This document shows positions 27,574-36,150 of a stretch of 64,000 nucleotides of DNA, piece after piece. The first letter of the stretch is position 1; every line of letters begins with the position of its first letter. Below the pieces are notes generated by a model. That model was given only the letters and a program-made list of their open reading frames with translations. It was not told the DNA's origin and searched no databases. Location: assembly GCF_003439925.1 (NCBI RefSeq), contig NZ_QQRR01000001.1, positions 1,834,474-1,898,473 on the forward strand, in the 5' to 3' direction. The position numbers and the translations under genes were made by a program. This DNA is from Haloprofundus halophilus (GTDB taxonomy: Archaea > Halobacteriota > Halobacteria > Halobacteriales > Haloferacaceae).

Positions 27574-28422
27574 CTACTGCGGTCGGTCCGAGTCGTTCCC
27601 GCCGATGTAGGAGACGCCGTCGTCGGCGAGCCACCGGAGCAGCGCCGCGACCTCCTCGGGGCTCTCGACGGTCGTCGTCGCGCCGATGTCCTCGTCGCCG
27701 ACGTAGACGCTCACGCCGCCCGCGGACGCGATAGCCTCGAACGCCGACCGGTCGCCGACGTCGTCGCCGACGTACATCGGGAGGTAGCCGTCGGCGGCGG
27801 CGGCGAACGCGTCGACGACCTCGCCCTTGTTCGTCTCGACGTCGGGCTTTATCTCGACGATGGCGCGTCCAGACGCGGTCACTAACTGGTCGTCGCCGTG
27901 TTCGTCGACGACCGCCTCGACTCGCTCCGTGACCGCCTCGGCGCGGTCGGGAGCGCGTCGGAAGTGGACCGTCGTCGTCCAGCGCTTGTCTTCGACGGCG
28001 ACGCCGTCCTCGTCGGCCAGTTCGTCTTCGAGCCGCGTCCGCACCTCCTCGACGACCGGTTCGGCCGCCTCGGCCTCGGGGTGGACCTCGATGTCGCCGT
28101 CGCCGTGGTCGGTCTCGATGCCGTAGTTACCGGCGTAGGTGACGTCGCTCACGTCGACGCGGTCGCGCACGTCTTCGAGCCCGCGGCCGCTGACGACGGC
28201 GAGTTTTATCCCCGGAGCCCCGCGGAGCCGCTCGACTAACTCCGCGTTCGTCGGCGTTATCGTCGCCTCCTCGGGGTCGTCGACGATGGGCGCGAGCGTC
28301 CCGTCGAAGTCCAGACAGAGCAGGAGCCCCTCGTGGTCGGGCAACCGCGTCTGGAGCACGCCTATCGTCTCCGTCACGCCGTCCTCGGGTCGGAACCGTT
28401 CCGTACCGTTCGGGTCGCTCAC
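27574..28422 (-). CDS. otsB: Trehalose-6-phosphate phosphatase OtsB
   Basis: 282 residues from GTG 28422, which overlaps the otsA stop by 4 nt (GTGA). HAD phosphatase: motif I LLCLDFDGTLAPIVDD (nucleophile and acid Asp, about 36-41), KLAVVSGRGLEDVRDRV, and motif IV MYVGDDVGDRSAFEAI. Dephosphorylates trehalose-6-phosphate to trehalose, a compatible solute. Longer frame upstream is antisense-type read-through and was not used. Confidence 0.94.
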   Translation of the reverse strand: MSDPNGTERFRPEDGVTETIGVLQTRLPDHEGLLLCLDFDGTLAPIVDDPEEATITPTNAELVERLRGAPGIKLAVVSGRGLEDVRDRVDVSDVTYAGNYGIETDHGDGDIEVHPEAEAAEPVVEEVRTRLEDELADEDGVAVEDKRWTTTVHFRRAPDRAEAVTERVEAVVDEHGDDQLVTASGRAIVEIKPDVETNKGEVVDAFAAAADGYLPMYVGDDVGDRSAFEAIASAGGVSVYVGDEDIGATTTVESPEEVAALLRWLADDGVSYIGGNDSDRPQ

Positions 28423-29957
28423 GATTTCGTCTCCTGTCGGTTTCGGTCGTCGGTCTGCTCGGTGTTCATCCGTCGAAGCCCCTGGACGGTGCCCAGAAGC
28501 GACGCCAGCCACGTGTCGAGGTCGTTTTCGAACACGGACTCCCTGAGCGCGTCCATCCGCCGCTCCCGCTCGTGGTCCGGCATCGTCAGCGCCTCCTCTA
28601 TCCTGTCGGCCAGCATCGCTTCGTCGTACGGCTCGATCGTCACCGCCGTGTCGCCGAGTTCGCCGTGCGCGCCCGTCATCCGGCTCAGCACCAGCACCCC
28701 GTCGTCGGTGTCGCCGTCGGCTTGCGCGGCGACGTACTCCTTGGCGACGAGGTTCATCCCGTCGCGCACCGGCGTGACGAGCGCGAGGTCGCTGTGGGCG
28801 TACAGGCCGTACAGTTCCGGATTCGTCAGGTGCTCGTCGATGCGGACGACCGGCCGCCAGGAGTCGGTGGCGAACCGCTCGTTGAGGCGGTCGATTCGCT
28901 CGTCGACTTCCGACTGGAGGCGCTGGTACTCGGGGATGTCGGAGCGGCTCTCGGTCGCCTTCTGGACGTACGTTAGCCGCTCGCGCCACTCGGGACGCGT
29001 CTCGAACAGGTGATAGAGCGCGTCGAGGCGCTCGGGAATCCCTTTCGTGTAGTCGAGTCGGTCGACGCCGACGGCGACGCGGGAGTCGTCCGGAATCCCG
29101 TACTCGGTTTTGAACTCCGACCAGAACGACTCGTCTCGCTCGCCGGCCAACCGGCCGATGCGCTCGGCGTCGACGCCGAGCGGGAAGGCGCGGACGAGCG
29201 TCGTCTCGCCGTCGTACTCGACCTCACCGCTGTCGGTATCGACGCGGGCGTCGTCGAAGCACGCGTCCACGCAGGCGAGGAAGTTCTCGACGTAGCGCTC
29301 GGTGTGAAAGCCGATGAGGTCGTTTGCGAGCAGACCGTCGAGCAGTTCGCGGCGGTTCGGACAGACGCGGAACGTGTCCCACGTCGGCCACGGGATGTGC
29401 CAGAACTGAAACAGCGTCGTCTCCGGCAGCGCCTTCCGCGCGTGCGAAGGCGCGAGCGCGAGATGATAATCTTGGAACCAGACGACCGACTCCTCGTCGG
29501 CCTGCTCGACGACGGCCTCGGCGAACTGCTCGTTGACCTCCTGGTAGCGCGACCAGAAGCGGTCCTCGAAGTTCGTTTTACCGACGAGGTCGTGACAGAG
29601 CGGCCACAGCACCTGGTTGCTGTAGCCGTAGTAGTACTCGTCGACGGCGTCGTCGGAGAGCCACACCCGACGGAGCGTGTAGCTGGGGTCGTCCGGCGGA
29701 ACGCGGACGCAGTCGTTCTCGTCGGTCACTTCGGCGTCGGCGTCGCCGTCTCCCCAGGCGATCCAGGTGCCGTCGATCTGCTGCATCACCGGGTCTAAAC
29801 CAGCCGTGAGGCCGCCGACCGGGCGGTCGACGACGATTTCGCCGTCCTCGTGGCGGTGGCTGTACGGCTGGCGGTTCGAGACCAACACCAGAGAGGACTC
29901 GAAGGCGTCGATAGGCGTGTCGGCGACGCCCGCCGACTCGGATTCGTCGGGGCTCAT
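28419..29957 (-). CDS. otsA: Trehalose-6-phosphate synthase OtsA (GT20)
   Basis: 512 residues from ATG 29957, which overlaps the upstream gene's stop by 4 nt. Joins UDP/NDP-glucose and glucose-6-phosphate. N-terminal LVLVSNRQPYSH, WPLCHDLVGKTNFEDRFW, DYHLALAPSHARKALPE and FWHIPWPTWDTFRVCP are in the positions expected of GT20, and the nucleotide-sugar part shows VGVDRLDYTKGIPERLDALY and PVRDGMNLVAKEYVAAQ. Trehalose protects against salt and desiccation stress in haloarchaea. Confidence 0.95.
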   Translation of the reverse strand: MSPDESESAGVADTPIDAFESSLVLVSNRQPYSHRHEDGEIVVDRPVGGLTAGLDPVMQQIDGTWIAWGDGDADAEVTDENDCVRVPPDDPSYTLRRVWLSDDAVDEYYYGYSNQVLWPLCHDLVGKTNFEDRFWSRYQEVNEQFAEAVVEQADEESVVWFQDYHLALAPSHARKALPETTLFQFWHIPWPTWDTFRVCPNRRELLDGLLANDLIGFHTERYVENFLACVDACFDDARVDTDSGEVEYDGETTLVRAFPLGVDAERIGRLAGERDESFWSEFKTEYGIPDDSRVAVGVDRLDYTKGIPERLDALYHLFETRPEWRERLTYVQKATESRSDIPEYQRLQSEVDERIDRLNERFATDSWRPVVRIDEHLTNPELYGLYAHSDLALVTPVRDGMNLVAKEYVAAQADGDTDDGVLVLSRMTGAHGELGDTAVTIEPYDEAMLADRIEEALTMPDHERERRMDALRESVFENDLDTWLASLLGTVQGLRRMNTEQTDDRNRQETKS

Positions 29958-30385
29958 CCTCGTTCCACCCGCGGCGACGCGTTCGTGGTGTTCGCGGTGT
30001 TCGCGGTGTTTGCGGCGTTCGCGGTGCTTGCGACGTTCGCGGTGCTTGCGGCGGTTCGGGCGTCCGACTTCGCCGTCGTCGTGCTCGCGACGCTTCCGTC
30101 GGAGAGGACACCGACGGGCGTTCCGTCCTCCGGTCGACGCATGCAGTCGTACACCGCGTCGAGCGCTCCCTCCCAGGAGGAGGCGTATCGGACCGTCCGC
30201 TGGCCGACCGCCTCCCCGGCGGACTCGCGACACCGAATCTCCCACCGCCGCCCGAAGCGCTGCGGCGTCGCGACCCGTTCGATTTCCACCCGGAGACCGT
30301 CTCGTTCGAACGCTACCGCCTCGCCCGGCACACGTACCCACTCGTTCGGCACTCGTCCCTCGATAAACTCTCTGAGCGCGTCCAT
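29954..30385 (-). CDS. Small protein heading the trehalose operon, with Ala-Asn-Thr repeat tail
   Basis: 143 residues. The first ~95 residues look like a compact domain (REFIEGRVPNEWVRVPGEAV, RRWEIRCRESAGEAVGQRTV, SSWEGALDAVYDCMRRPEDG). The tail is a low-complexity Ala/Asn/Thr/Ser run (TANVASTANAANTANTAN) encoded by 9-bp tandem repeats. Its stop overlaps the otsA ATG (ATGA), so it is probably translated with otsA. I do not recognise a family. The TATA-like TTATAAAG is only about 12 nt upstream of this ATG, so a shorter start (GTG at 30352) is possible. Confidence 0.65.
   Translation of the reverse strand: MDALREFIEGRVPNEWVRVPGEAVAFERDGLRVEIERVATPQRFGRRWEIRCRESAGEAVGQRTVRYASSWEGALDAVYDCMRRPEDGTPVGVLSDGSVASTTTAKSDARTAASTANVASTANAANTANTANTTNASPRVERG
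29981..30052. repeat. 9-bp tandem repeat array inside coding sequence
   Basis: Eight tandem copies of a GTTCGCGGT-like unit (variants GTTCGTGGT, GTTTGCGGC, GCTTGCGAC) on the plus strand. The 9-bp period keeps the reading frame and gives Thr-Ala-Asn triplets on the minus strand, within the gene before otsA. Confidence 0.85.
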
Positions 30386-30563
30386 TACGGTACTTTATAA
30401 CACACCGACGAAGGGGATGCTGATTGTGCCTGTATATACGCGCCCTTTCAACCACATAGAACAATCGTGAATATATGTCTTCGTGACTGTCCGGCCGGGC
30501 GATACTCGTCGGTTGCAGGGGTCCGCCAGTAAGTTCAATTCCGTCCACGCCTACCGACCCTAC
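30386..30563. promoter_or_regulatory. Divergent promoter region between trehalose operon and Bat-type regulator
   Basis: 178-nt divergent spacer with several TATA-like elements: TTATAAAG on the minus strand near 30394-30400, TGTATATACG near 30430-30439, GAATATATG near 30468-30476 and AAGTTCAATT near 30531-30540 (27 nt before the plus-strand ATG). The position of the regulator gene makes control of the trehalose genes by it worth testing. Confidence 0.5.
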
Positions 30564-31235
30564 ATGAGCACTATCGCGGAGGTCGAATTCCCCGCAGACG
30601 AGTTCGCGCTTCGTCACGCACTCTCCTCTGTTCCGGAGGCGGAGTTCGAGATCGTCCGACTCGCCGCCCACGACGCCGACCACGTGATGCCGTACGTCCG
30701 CGTCTCCGGAACCGACGCTGACACGATGACCGAGGCGCTGGAAGCGGACCCGAGCATCGAGAACGCCGAACTGCTCGACGACCTCGACGACGAACTGCTC
30801 TACCGGATGAACTGGGTCGACAACATCCGCGTCATCATGCACGTCCTCCTCGACGAGGGCGGGACGGTCATGGAGATGTACGGACAGGGAACCCGGTGGC
30901 ACCTCCGCATCCTCTTCCCGACCCGGGACGCGCTCTCTGCGACCCACGAGTTCTGCACCGACAAGGGACTGACGTTCTCCATCAAGAACATCTACGACCT
31001 GAAGCAGTCGACGGGTCGCGGCGAGTTCGGACTCACGGAGAACCAGTACACCGCGCTCGTGACGGCGGCCGAGCGGGGCTACTTCGACGTCCCGCGCGAC
31101 GTGACGATGAGCGAACTCGCCGCCGATTTGGGCGTCTCCCAGCAGGCGCTCTCCGAACGGCTCCGCCGCGGTCACAAGACGCTCGTCGAGAGCGCACTCC
31201 GCGTCGGCGACTCGTCGTTCGGTGACGACTCCTGA
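30564..31235 (+). CDS. Bat-type transcription regulator (bacterio-opsin activator HTH)
   Basis: 223 residues from ATG 30564. The N-terminal ~150 residues form a ligand- or dimerisation-type domain (FPADEFALRHALSSVPEAEF, NIRVIMHVLLDEGGTVMEMY), and the C-terminus the HTH_10 domain: LTENQYTALVTAAERGYFDV ... TMSELAADLGVSQQALSERL (about 155-205). The family includes Bat, activator of bacterio-opsin in Halobacterium; most members are uncharacterised. Divergent from the trehalose operon. Confidence 0.9.
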   Translation: MSTIAEVEFPADEFALRHALSSVPEAEFEIVRLAAHDADHVMPYVRVSGTDADTMTEALEADPSIENAELLDDLDDELLYRMNWVDNIRVIMHVLLDEGGTVMEMYGQGTRWHLRILFPTRDALSATHEFCTDKGLTFSIKNIYDLKQSTGRGEFGLTENQYTALVTAAERGYFDVPRDVTMSELAADLGVSQQALSERLRRGHKTLVESALRVGDSSFGDDS

Positions 31236-31309
31236 GTCGGGAATCGTCTTCTTTTCGACACAGTGTTTTATTCCACAATTCGAGACGGTTACTCACGGAC
31301 CGGCAGAGA

Positions 31310-31317
31310 TTTATTAT
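31310..31317 (+). promoter_or_regulatory. Putative TATA box of MATE gene
   Basis: TTTATTAT lies about 30 nt before the MATE ATG at 31346, in an AT-rich 110-nt spacer. Confidence 0.5.
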
Positions 31318-31345
31318 GCATGAAGAATGAGAGAACGATAATACG

Positions 31346-32752
31346 ATGTTCGACCTCACGACAGAGGACATCACGGAGGGGTCGATATCCCGTGCATTGG
31401 TCGTCCTCGCTGCCCCGCTCGTCATCCAGAGCTTCACGCAGGTCGTCCAGCAACTGGTCGACGTGTTCTGGCTCGGCCGCTACGGCGAGAACGCCGTCGC
31501 CGCCGTCGGACTGAACTACCCGATAATCAGCATCGTCGTCATCCTCGTCACCCTCGCGCCGTTCGTCGGCACGCAGGTCATCGTCTCCCAGCGCGTCGGC
31601 GGCGACGACGCCGCCGGCGCGAGACGCGTCGCCTTCCACGGGACGACGATGGCGCTCGCCTTCGCCTTCGTCGTCGGCGCGGTCACGTACGTCGCCGCAC
31701 CCTCCATCGTGCGACTCGTCGGTGCCGACCCCGCCTTCGCCGGGATGGCGGCGGTGTACCTCGCCACGTACGCGCTCGGGATGCCGTTCGTCGCCGTCAG
31801 CGACACGCTCGAAGGCGCGTTCACCGGGTGGGGAGACTCCCGCGCCGCCCTCTACGTCACCCTCGTCACCGTCGTGACGAACCTCGTTCTCGACCCGTTT
31901 CTCATCCTCGGCCTCTGGGTGTTCCCGGAGCTGGGCGTCGAAGGAGCGGCGCTGGCGACGGTCGCGGGGTTCGCCGCCGGGATGACGCTCGCCGTCGCGC
32001 TGGCGGTCGGCCCGCGAGACACGTTCTCGCTGTCGCTGGCCGACGTCGGCTTCGACCCCGCCGAGTACCGCGAGATTCTCGACGTCGGCGGACCGCTGGT
32101 CGGTCAGCGCATCGCACAGGACGCCGTCCGCGTCTTCGTCGTCGGCATCGTCGCCGTCGCCGGCGGCGCGGCCGGACTCGTCGCCTACACCGTCGGCGCT
32201 CGAATCGCCAGCGTCGCGTTCATCCCCGCGGGTGGCCTCCAGCAGGCCTCTCAGAGCATCATCGGCCAGAATCTCGGCGCGGAGAACCCCGAGCGCGCCA
32301 ATCGGACGACGTGGACCGGCGTCGCCATCGCCGCGGTCGGTCTGGGTCTCGTCGGCGCCGTCCAGTGGGTCGTCCCCGAGCCGCTGACGACGCTGTTCGT
32401 CCCCGACGTCTCGGAGGCCGCGCTCACGCTGAGCGTGCAGTACCTCCAGATTCTCGCGCTCGGCTACTGGGCGCTCGGCGCGACGTACATCTTTCTCGGC
32501 GGCTTCAACGGCGCGCGGAAGACGAAGACGAGTCTCGTCGTCTCGCTCGTCCAGTACTGGGGGGTTCGACTGCCCGTCGCCGCACTCGGCGTCTACGTGT
32601 TCGACGTGGGCGTCTCCGCCGTCTTCTGGGCGGTGACGCTCTCGAACGTCGCCGCCGCCGTCGGCGCGGGTGCGTACTACTACTACACGACGAGCGACGG
32701 GATGTTCGAGCGTGCGGCCTCGGCCGCCGCCGGCTCCGGCGGTGCCGACTGA
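31346..32752 (+). CDS. MATE family efflux transporter
   Basis: 468 residues, twelve hydrophobic helices in two MatE repeats. Recognised by AAPLVIQSFTQVVQQLVDVF (helix 1), ISQRVGGDD-type loop (VIVSQRVGGDDAAGARRVAF) after helix 2, FIPAGGLQQASQSIIGQNLG in helix 7-8 and EALTLSVQYLQILALGY-like C-terminal repeat. Exports organic cations, drugs or metabolites with H+ or Na+; substrate unknown. Short polar C-terminus. Confidence 0.93.
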   Translation: MFDLTTEDITEGSISRALVVLAAPLVIQSFTQVVQQLVDVFWLGRYGENAVAAVGLNYPIISIVVILVTLAPFVGTQVIVSQRVGGDDAAGARRVAFHGTTMALAFAFVVGAVTYVAAPSIVRLVGADPAFAGMAAVYLATYALGMPFVAVSDTLEGAFTGWGDSRAALYVTLVTVVTNLVLDPFLILGLWVFPELGVEGAALATVAGFAAGMTLAVALAVGPRDTFSLSLADVGFDPAEYREILDVGGPLVGQRIAQDAVRVFVVGIVAVAGGAAGLVAYTVGARIASVAFIPAGGLQQASQSIIGQNLGAENPERANRTTWTGVAIAAVGLGLVGAVQWVVPEPLTTLFVPDVSEAALTLSVQYLQILALGYWALGATYIFLGGFNGARKTKTSLVVSLVQYWGVRLPVAALGVYVFDVGVSAVFWAVTLSNVAAAVGAGAYYYYTTSDGMFERAASAAAGSGGAD

Positions 32753-32871
32753 GTGGACGATTCGAGTAAGGAAACGCCTTTGTCGCCACGGCGCCGGATT
32801 CCGGCTATGACCCGCTCGTCGCGTCCCTCGGCACAGTCGGCCCGCCGCCCGAACTCGTTGGTGAGCGCCGA

Positions 32872-35208
32872 ATGAAGGTCGCCGAGGCGATACCGGAGTT
32901 CGCCGACGCGTTCGGGTTCGAGGAGTTCAACCGGATGCAGCGGGAGGCGCTGCCCGCCATCATGGAGCGCGACGAGAACCTCGTCGCGAGCGCGCCCACC
33001 GCCAGCGGCAAGACCGCCCTCGCCGAACTCGCCATCTGCAAGTGCCTGCGCGACGGCGGGACGGCGCTGTTCGTCGCCCCGCTTCGCGCGCTGACGAACG
33101 AGAAGGAAGCCGAGTGGGACCGCTTCGAGTCGATGGGCTACTCGGTGTACGTCGTCACCGGCGAGCGCGACCTGAACCCGCGCCGCGCCGAGCGCGCCGA
33201 CATCCTCGTGATGACGCCCGAGAAGACCGACTCGGCGACGCGGAAACACGACTCCGCGCGCTACTCGTTCATCTCCGACGTCTCCTGCTGCGTCATCGAC
33301 GAGGTCCACCTGCTCGACTCCGAGTCCCGCGGCGGCGTCCTCGAAGTGACCATCTCCCGGCTGCGCCGCATCTGCGACCCGCGCGTCGTCGCGCTCTCGG
33401 CGACGATGCCGAACGTCGGCGACGTGGCGGCGTGGCTCGACGCCGTCCCCGAGACGACGTTCGAGTTCGGCGACGACTACCGCCCGGTGGACCTGCACGC
33501 GAACGTCCAGACGTACAGCCCCGGCGACAACCCGTTTCAGGACAAGTACCGCCGTCTCTACCGCGCGCTCGACTTGGCCGAACCGCACATCCGCGACGGG
33601 GGCCAGTCGCTCGTCTTCGTCGCCTCCAGACAGGACGCCGTGATGGCCGCCGCGAAGGCCCGCGACGAAATCGGCCAGCGCGACATCCCCATCGGCTCCC
33701 GCGGCGACTACGACTTCCACACCGACGCGAAGGAACTGAAGAACGACAGCCTCCGGAAGGCAGTGCTCGACGGCGTGGGCTTCCACCACGCCGGCCTCGC
33801 CAAGGAGGACCGGAACCGCGTCGAGAAGTGGTTCAAAGAGGGGAAGATTCAGCTCCTCTTCTCGACGTCGACGCTGGCGTGGGGCGTCAACCTCCCCGCC
33901 CGCTGCGTCGTCATCCGCGACACCAAACACCACGACCCGCTGGAGGGCGACGTGGATATCAGTCCGCTCGACGTGCTCCAGATGCTCGGCCGCGCGGGGC
34001 GGCCCGGGTACGACGACGTCGGCTACGGCTGGGTCGTCTGCGACCGCGGGGACGCCGACAAGTACCGACGGCTCCTGGAGGAGGGCAAGGAGATAGAGTC
34101 GCGGCTCGCCTCGGACCTCGACTCGCATCTCAACGCCGAGATAGCGATGGGCACCATCGCGGACTTGGACGACGTGATGTCGTGGCTGGAGACGACCTTC
34201 TACTACGTCCGTGCGGGGTCGAAACCGGCGGACTACGACTTCGAGGGGCTCCGCGACCGCGTCCGCGACACGCTGGAGACGCTCGTCGACCGCGGCTTCG
34301 TCGAGACCGACGAGAGTCTCGCCGTGAACCCGACGACGCTCGGCCGCCTCGCCTCCAAGTACTACCTCCGGTTGGAGACCTCGCGGCGGTTCGCGGACCT
34401 CGCCGAGCGCGACCGGATCGCCGTCGACGACGTGCTGGAGGCCGTTGCGGGCGCGTCCGAGTTCGACAGCGTGTCGGCGCGACAGGCCGAACAGGACGCC
34501 GTCGACTCCGTGCTCGCCGGCGTCGACACGACTCTCGAGGACGGCAACCGGAAAGTGCTCGCCATCCTCCACGCGGGGATGGCCGGGTCGACGCCCGCCG
34601 ACCTCAGAAGCGACGCGTGGGTCATCAGACAGAACGCGCTGCGACTGCTCGCGGCGCTGCGGGAGTTCCTCGACGAGTTCGTCGGGCCGCGCGCGGCGAA
34701 TCTCGCCCGGCGCATCGAAGCCAGAGTCGAGCACGGCGTCAGCCGCGACGCGGCGGCGCTGACGGCCGTCGACGGCATCGGGCCGACCCGCGCGAGCAAG
34801 TTGGCGACCGGGGGGTTGGCGTCGCCGGCGGACGTGGTCGACGCCGGCGTCGAGGAACTGACCCGCGCGGGGCTCTCCGACGGCGTCGCCGAACGCGTCG
34901 TCGAGCGAGCGAAGTCGCTCCCGCGACTCGAAATAGAGTGGGGGGCGTTCCCCGAGTCCATCGCGAGAGGGGAAAACGAGATGCACGAGGTGACAGTGAA
35001 AAACGTCGGCGGCGCGGCGCGGACGGGGCTCCGCGTCACGGTCAACGGCGTCGAGATGAGCCAGAAGACGACGTATCTCTCGGACCAGACGACGGTTCCG
35101 GTCGCCGTCTTCGGCGCGCAGGACGAACTGGAGTTCCGCGTCGAAGCGGCGTTTCCCGAACTGCCGCTCGCGCCCGTCGTCGACTCGCGGACTGTCGTCG
35201 TCGAGTAG
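32872..35208 (+). CDS. Ski2-like superfamily 2 DNA helicase (Hel308-type) with C-terminal beta domain
   Basis: 778 residues. Helicase motifs in order: Q-motif EFNRMQREALP, Walker A ASAPTASGKTALAE (K47), motif Ia APLRALTNEKE, DEVH box VIDEVHLLDSESRGG (about 143), motif III ALSATMPNVGD, motif IV FVASRQDAVMAA, motif V STSTLAWGVNLPARCVV, motif VI QMLGRAGRPGYDD. A winged-helix/ratchet region follows, then a helix-hairpin-helix VDGIGPTRASKLATGG (about 630). The last ~90 residues are beta-rich and Ig-like (VTVKNVGGAARTGLRVTVNG), not part of standard Hel308. Likely acts on stalled forks or recombination intermediates; the extra domain is unusual. Confidence 0.92.
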   Translation: MKVAEAIPEFADAFGFEEFNRMQREALPAIMERDENLVASAPTASGKTALAELAICKCLRDGGTALFVAPLRALTNEKEAEWDRFESMGYSVYVVTGERDLNPRRAERADILVMTPEKTDSATRKHDSARYSFISDVSCCVIDEVHLLDSESRGGVLEVTISRLRRICDPRVVALSATMPNVGDVAAWLDAVPETTFEFGDDYRPVDLHANVQTYSPGDNPFQDKYRRLYRALDLAEPHIRDGGQSLVFVASRQDAVMAAAKARDEIGQRDIPIGSRGDYDFHTDAKELKNDSLRKAVLDGVGFHHAGLAKEDRNRVEKWFKEGKIQLLFSTSTLAWGVNLPARCVVIRDTKHHDPLEGDVDISPLDVLQMLGRAGRPGYDDVGYGWVVCDRGDADKYRRLLEEGKEIESRLASDLDSHLNAEIAMGTIADLDDVMSWLETTFYYVRAGSKPADYDFEGLRDRVRDTLETLVDRGFVETDESLAVNPTTLGRLASKYYLRLETSRRFADLAERDRIAVDDVLEAVAGASEFDSVSARQAEQDAVDSVLAGVDTTLEDGNRKVLAILHAGMAGSTPADLRSDAWVIRQNALRLLAALREFLDEFVGPRAANLARRIEARVEHGVSRDAAALTAVDGIGPTRASKLATGGLASPADVVDAGVEELTRAGLSDGVAERVVERAKSLPRLEIEWGAFPESIARGENEMHEVTVKNVGGAARTGLRVTVNGVEMSQKTTYLSDQTTVPVAVFGAQDELEFRVEAAFPELPLAPVVDSRTVVVE

Positions 35209-35231
35209 CTTCGTTCCGCTCTCTTCGCCGC

Positions 35232-35888
35232 TCAGCGCTCGGAGTCGGTCCGCGCGAGCAGTTCCTTTCTGAGTTCGGTCGGCCCTTCGACCACCGTGTC
35301 GGCCGGCGAGAGGTCGGCGTCGGCGTTCGTCTCCGTCCGGTAGCCGACGACGTACGTGCCGGCGCGCCGAGCCGACCGCGCGCCGTTGGTCGAGTCCTCG
35401 ACGACGGCGCAGTCTTCTGGGTCGAGACGCAGTCTCTCGGCGGCGGTCTCGTAGATAGCCGGTTCGGGCTTGCCGGGGCCGTCGATGTCCTCGGCGCTCA
35501 GCACGAGGTCCAGCGGCTCGATACCGAAGCGCTCGCGGACCATCGCGATCCACGACTGCGGCGACGAGGAGACGATAGCGACGGCGACGCCGCGGTCCCG
35601 CAGCGTGTCCAGCAGCGCGTCGAACCGCGGCATCACGGAGACGTTCTCGGTGTAAATCTCCTCGGCGGCGTCCTGGTAGATGGCGACGAACTCGTCTTTG
35701 TCGACGGTCACCTCGTACTCGGCGGCGAGGTAGTCGTATATCTCGCGGTAGTTCATCCCCGTAATCTCGTCGCGGGGCGGCGGCGCGCCGGCGACGACGT
35801 CGGCGAAGATGACCTCGTCTTCGATCTCGTGCCAGAACTCCTCGGAGTCGACGATGACTCCGTCCATGTCGAACAGAACCGCATCCAT
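35232..35888 (-). CDS. HAD-family phosphatase (beta-phosphoglucomutase-like)
   Basis: 218 residues. Motif I is MDAVLFDMDGVIVDSEEFWH (nucleophile Asp7 or first Asp of DMDG), motif II VAIVSSSPQSW, motif III lysine in GKPEPAIYETAAERL, motif IV VVEDSTNGARSARRAG. The cap is a small helical bundle, as in phosphoglycolate phosphatase and beta-phosphoglucomutase. Substrate unknown. Convergent with the helicase gene and facing away from the PGF-CTERM gene. Confidence 0.9.
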   Translation of the reverse strand: MDAVLFDMDGVIVDSEEFWHEIEDEVIFADVVAGAPPPRDEITGMNYREIYDYLAAEYEVTVDKDEFVAIYQDAAEEIYTENVSVMPRFDALLDTLRDRGVAVAIVSSSPQSWIAMVRERFGIEPLDLVLSAEDIDGPGKPEPAIYETAAERLRLDPEDCAVVEDSTNGARSARRAGTYVVGYRTETNADADLSPADTVVEGPTELRKELLARTDSER

Positions 35889-36150
35889 ACCGCTCAGGAC
35901 ACGGCCCGAAGTGATAGCTCTGGGGGCCGTGATAAGCCGCCCTTACTCGTTCGTTCGTCCGAGACAGTGTTCCCCAACAACATCTCTCTATCGAAAAAGC
36001 CGAGACAGAGGACGAGACGCACTCTCGAAGCGATTCTGGGGACCGTTCGACGGTGTGGGGTTGCCCATAACAAAGCCCGTGCCAACGGTCGTTCCGACAG
36101 TTGACTGCCGGTCGGTACGGCGACCCGTGCCGAACAACCGCTCCCTATCA
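35889..36150. other. Spacer between HAD and PGF-CTERM genes
   Basis: 262 nt of mixed composition with AT-richer patches near 35970-36000 (AACAACATCTCTCTATCGAAA) that may hold the promoter of the surface protein. An alternative in-frame start upstream is possible because the ORF is open to 35809, but the signal peptide supports ATG 36151. No gene seen. Confidence 0.4.

Noticed and set aside
29981..30052. CRISPR or microRNA-like array
   Set aside because: 9-bp contiguous units, in frame within a gene.
29958..31175. N-terminal extension making OtsA 918 residues
   Set aside because: The extra part is antisense to the Bat-type gene and has no OtsA similarity; ATG 29957 with ATGA overlap is the sound start.
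32683..35553. 956-codon minus-strand ORF over the helicase
   Set aside because: Antisense to complete helicase motifs; composition is that of shadow frames.
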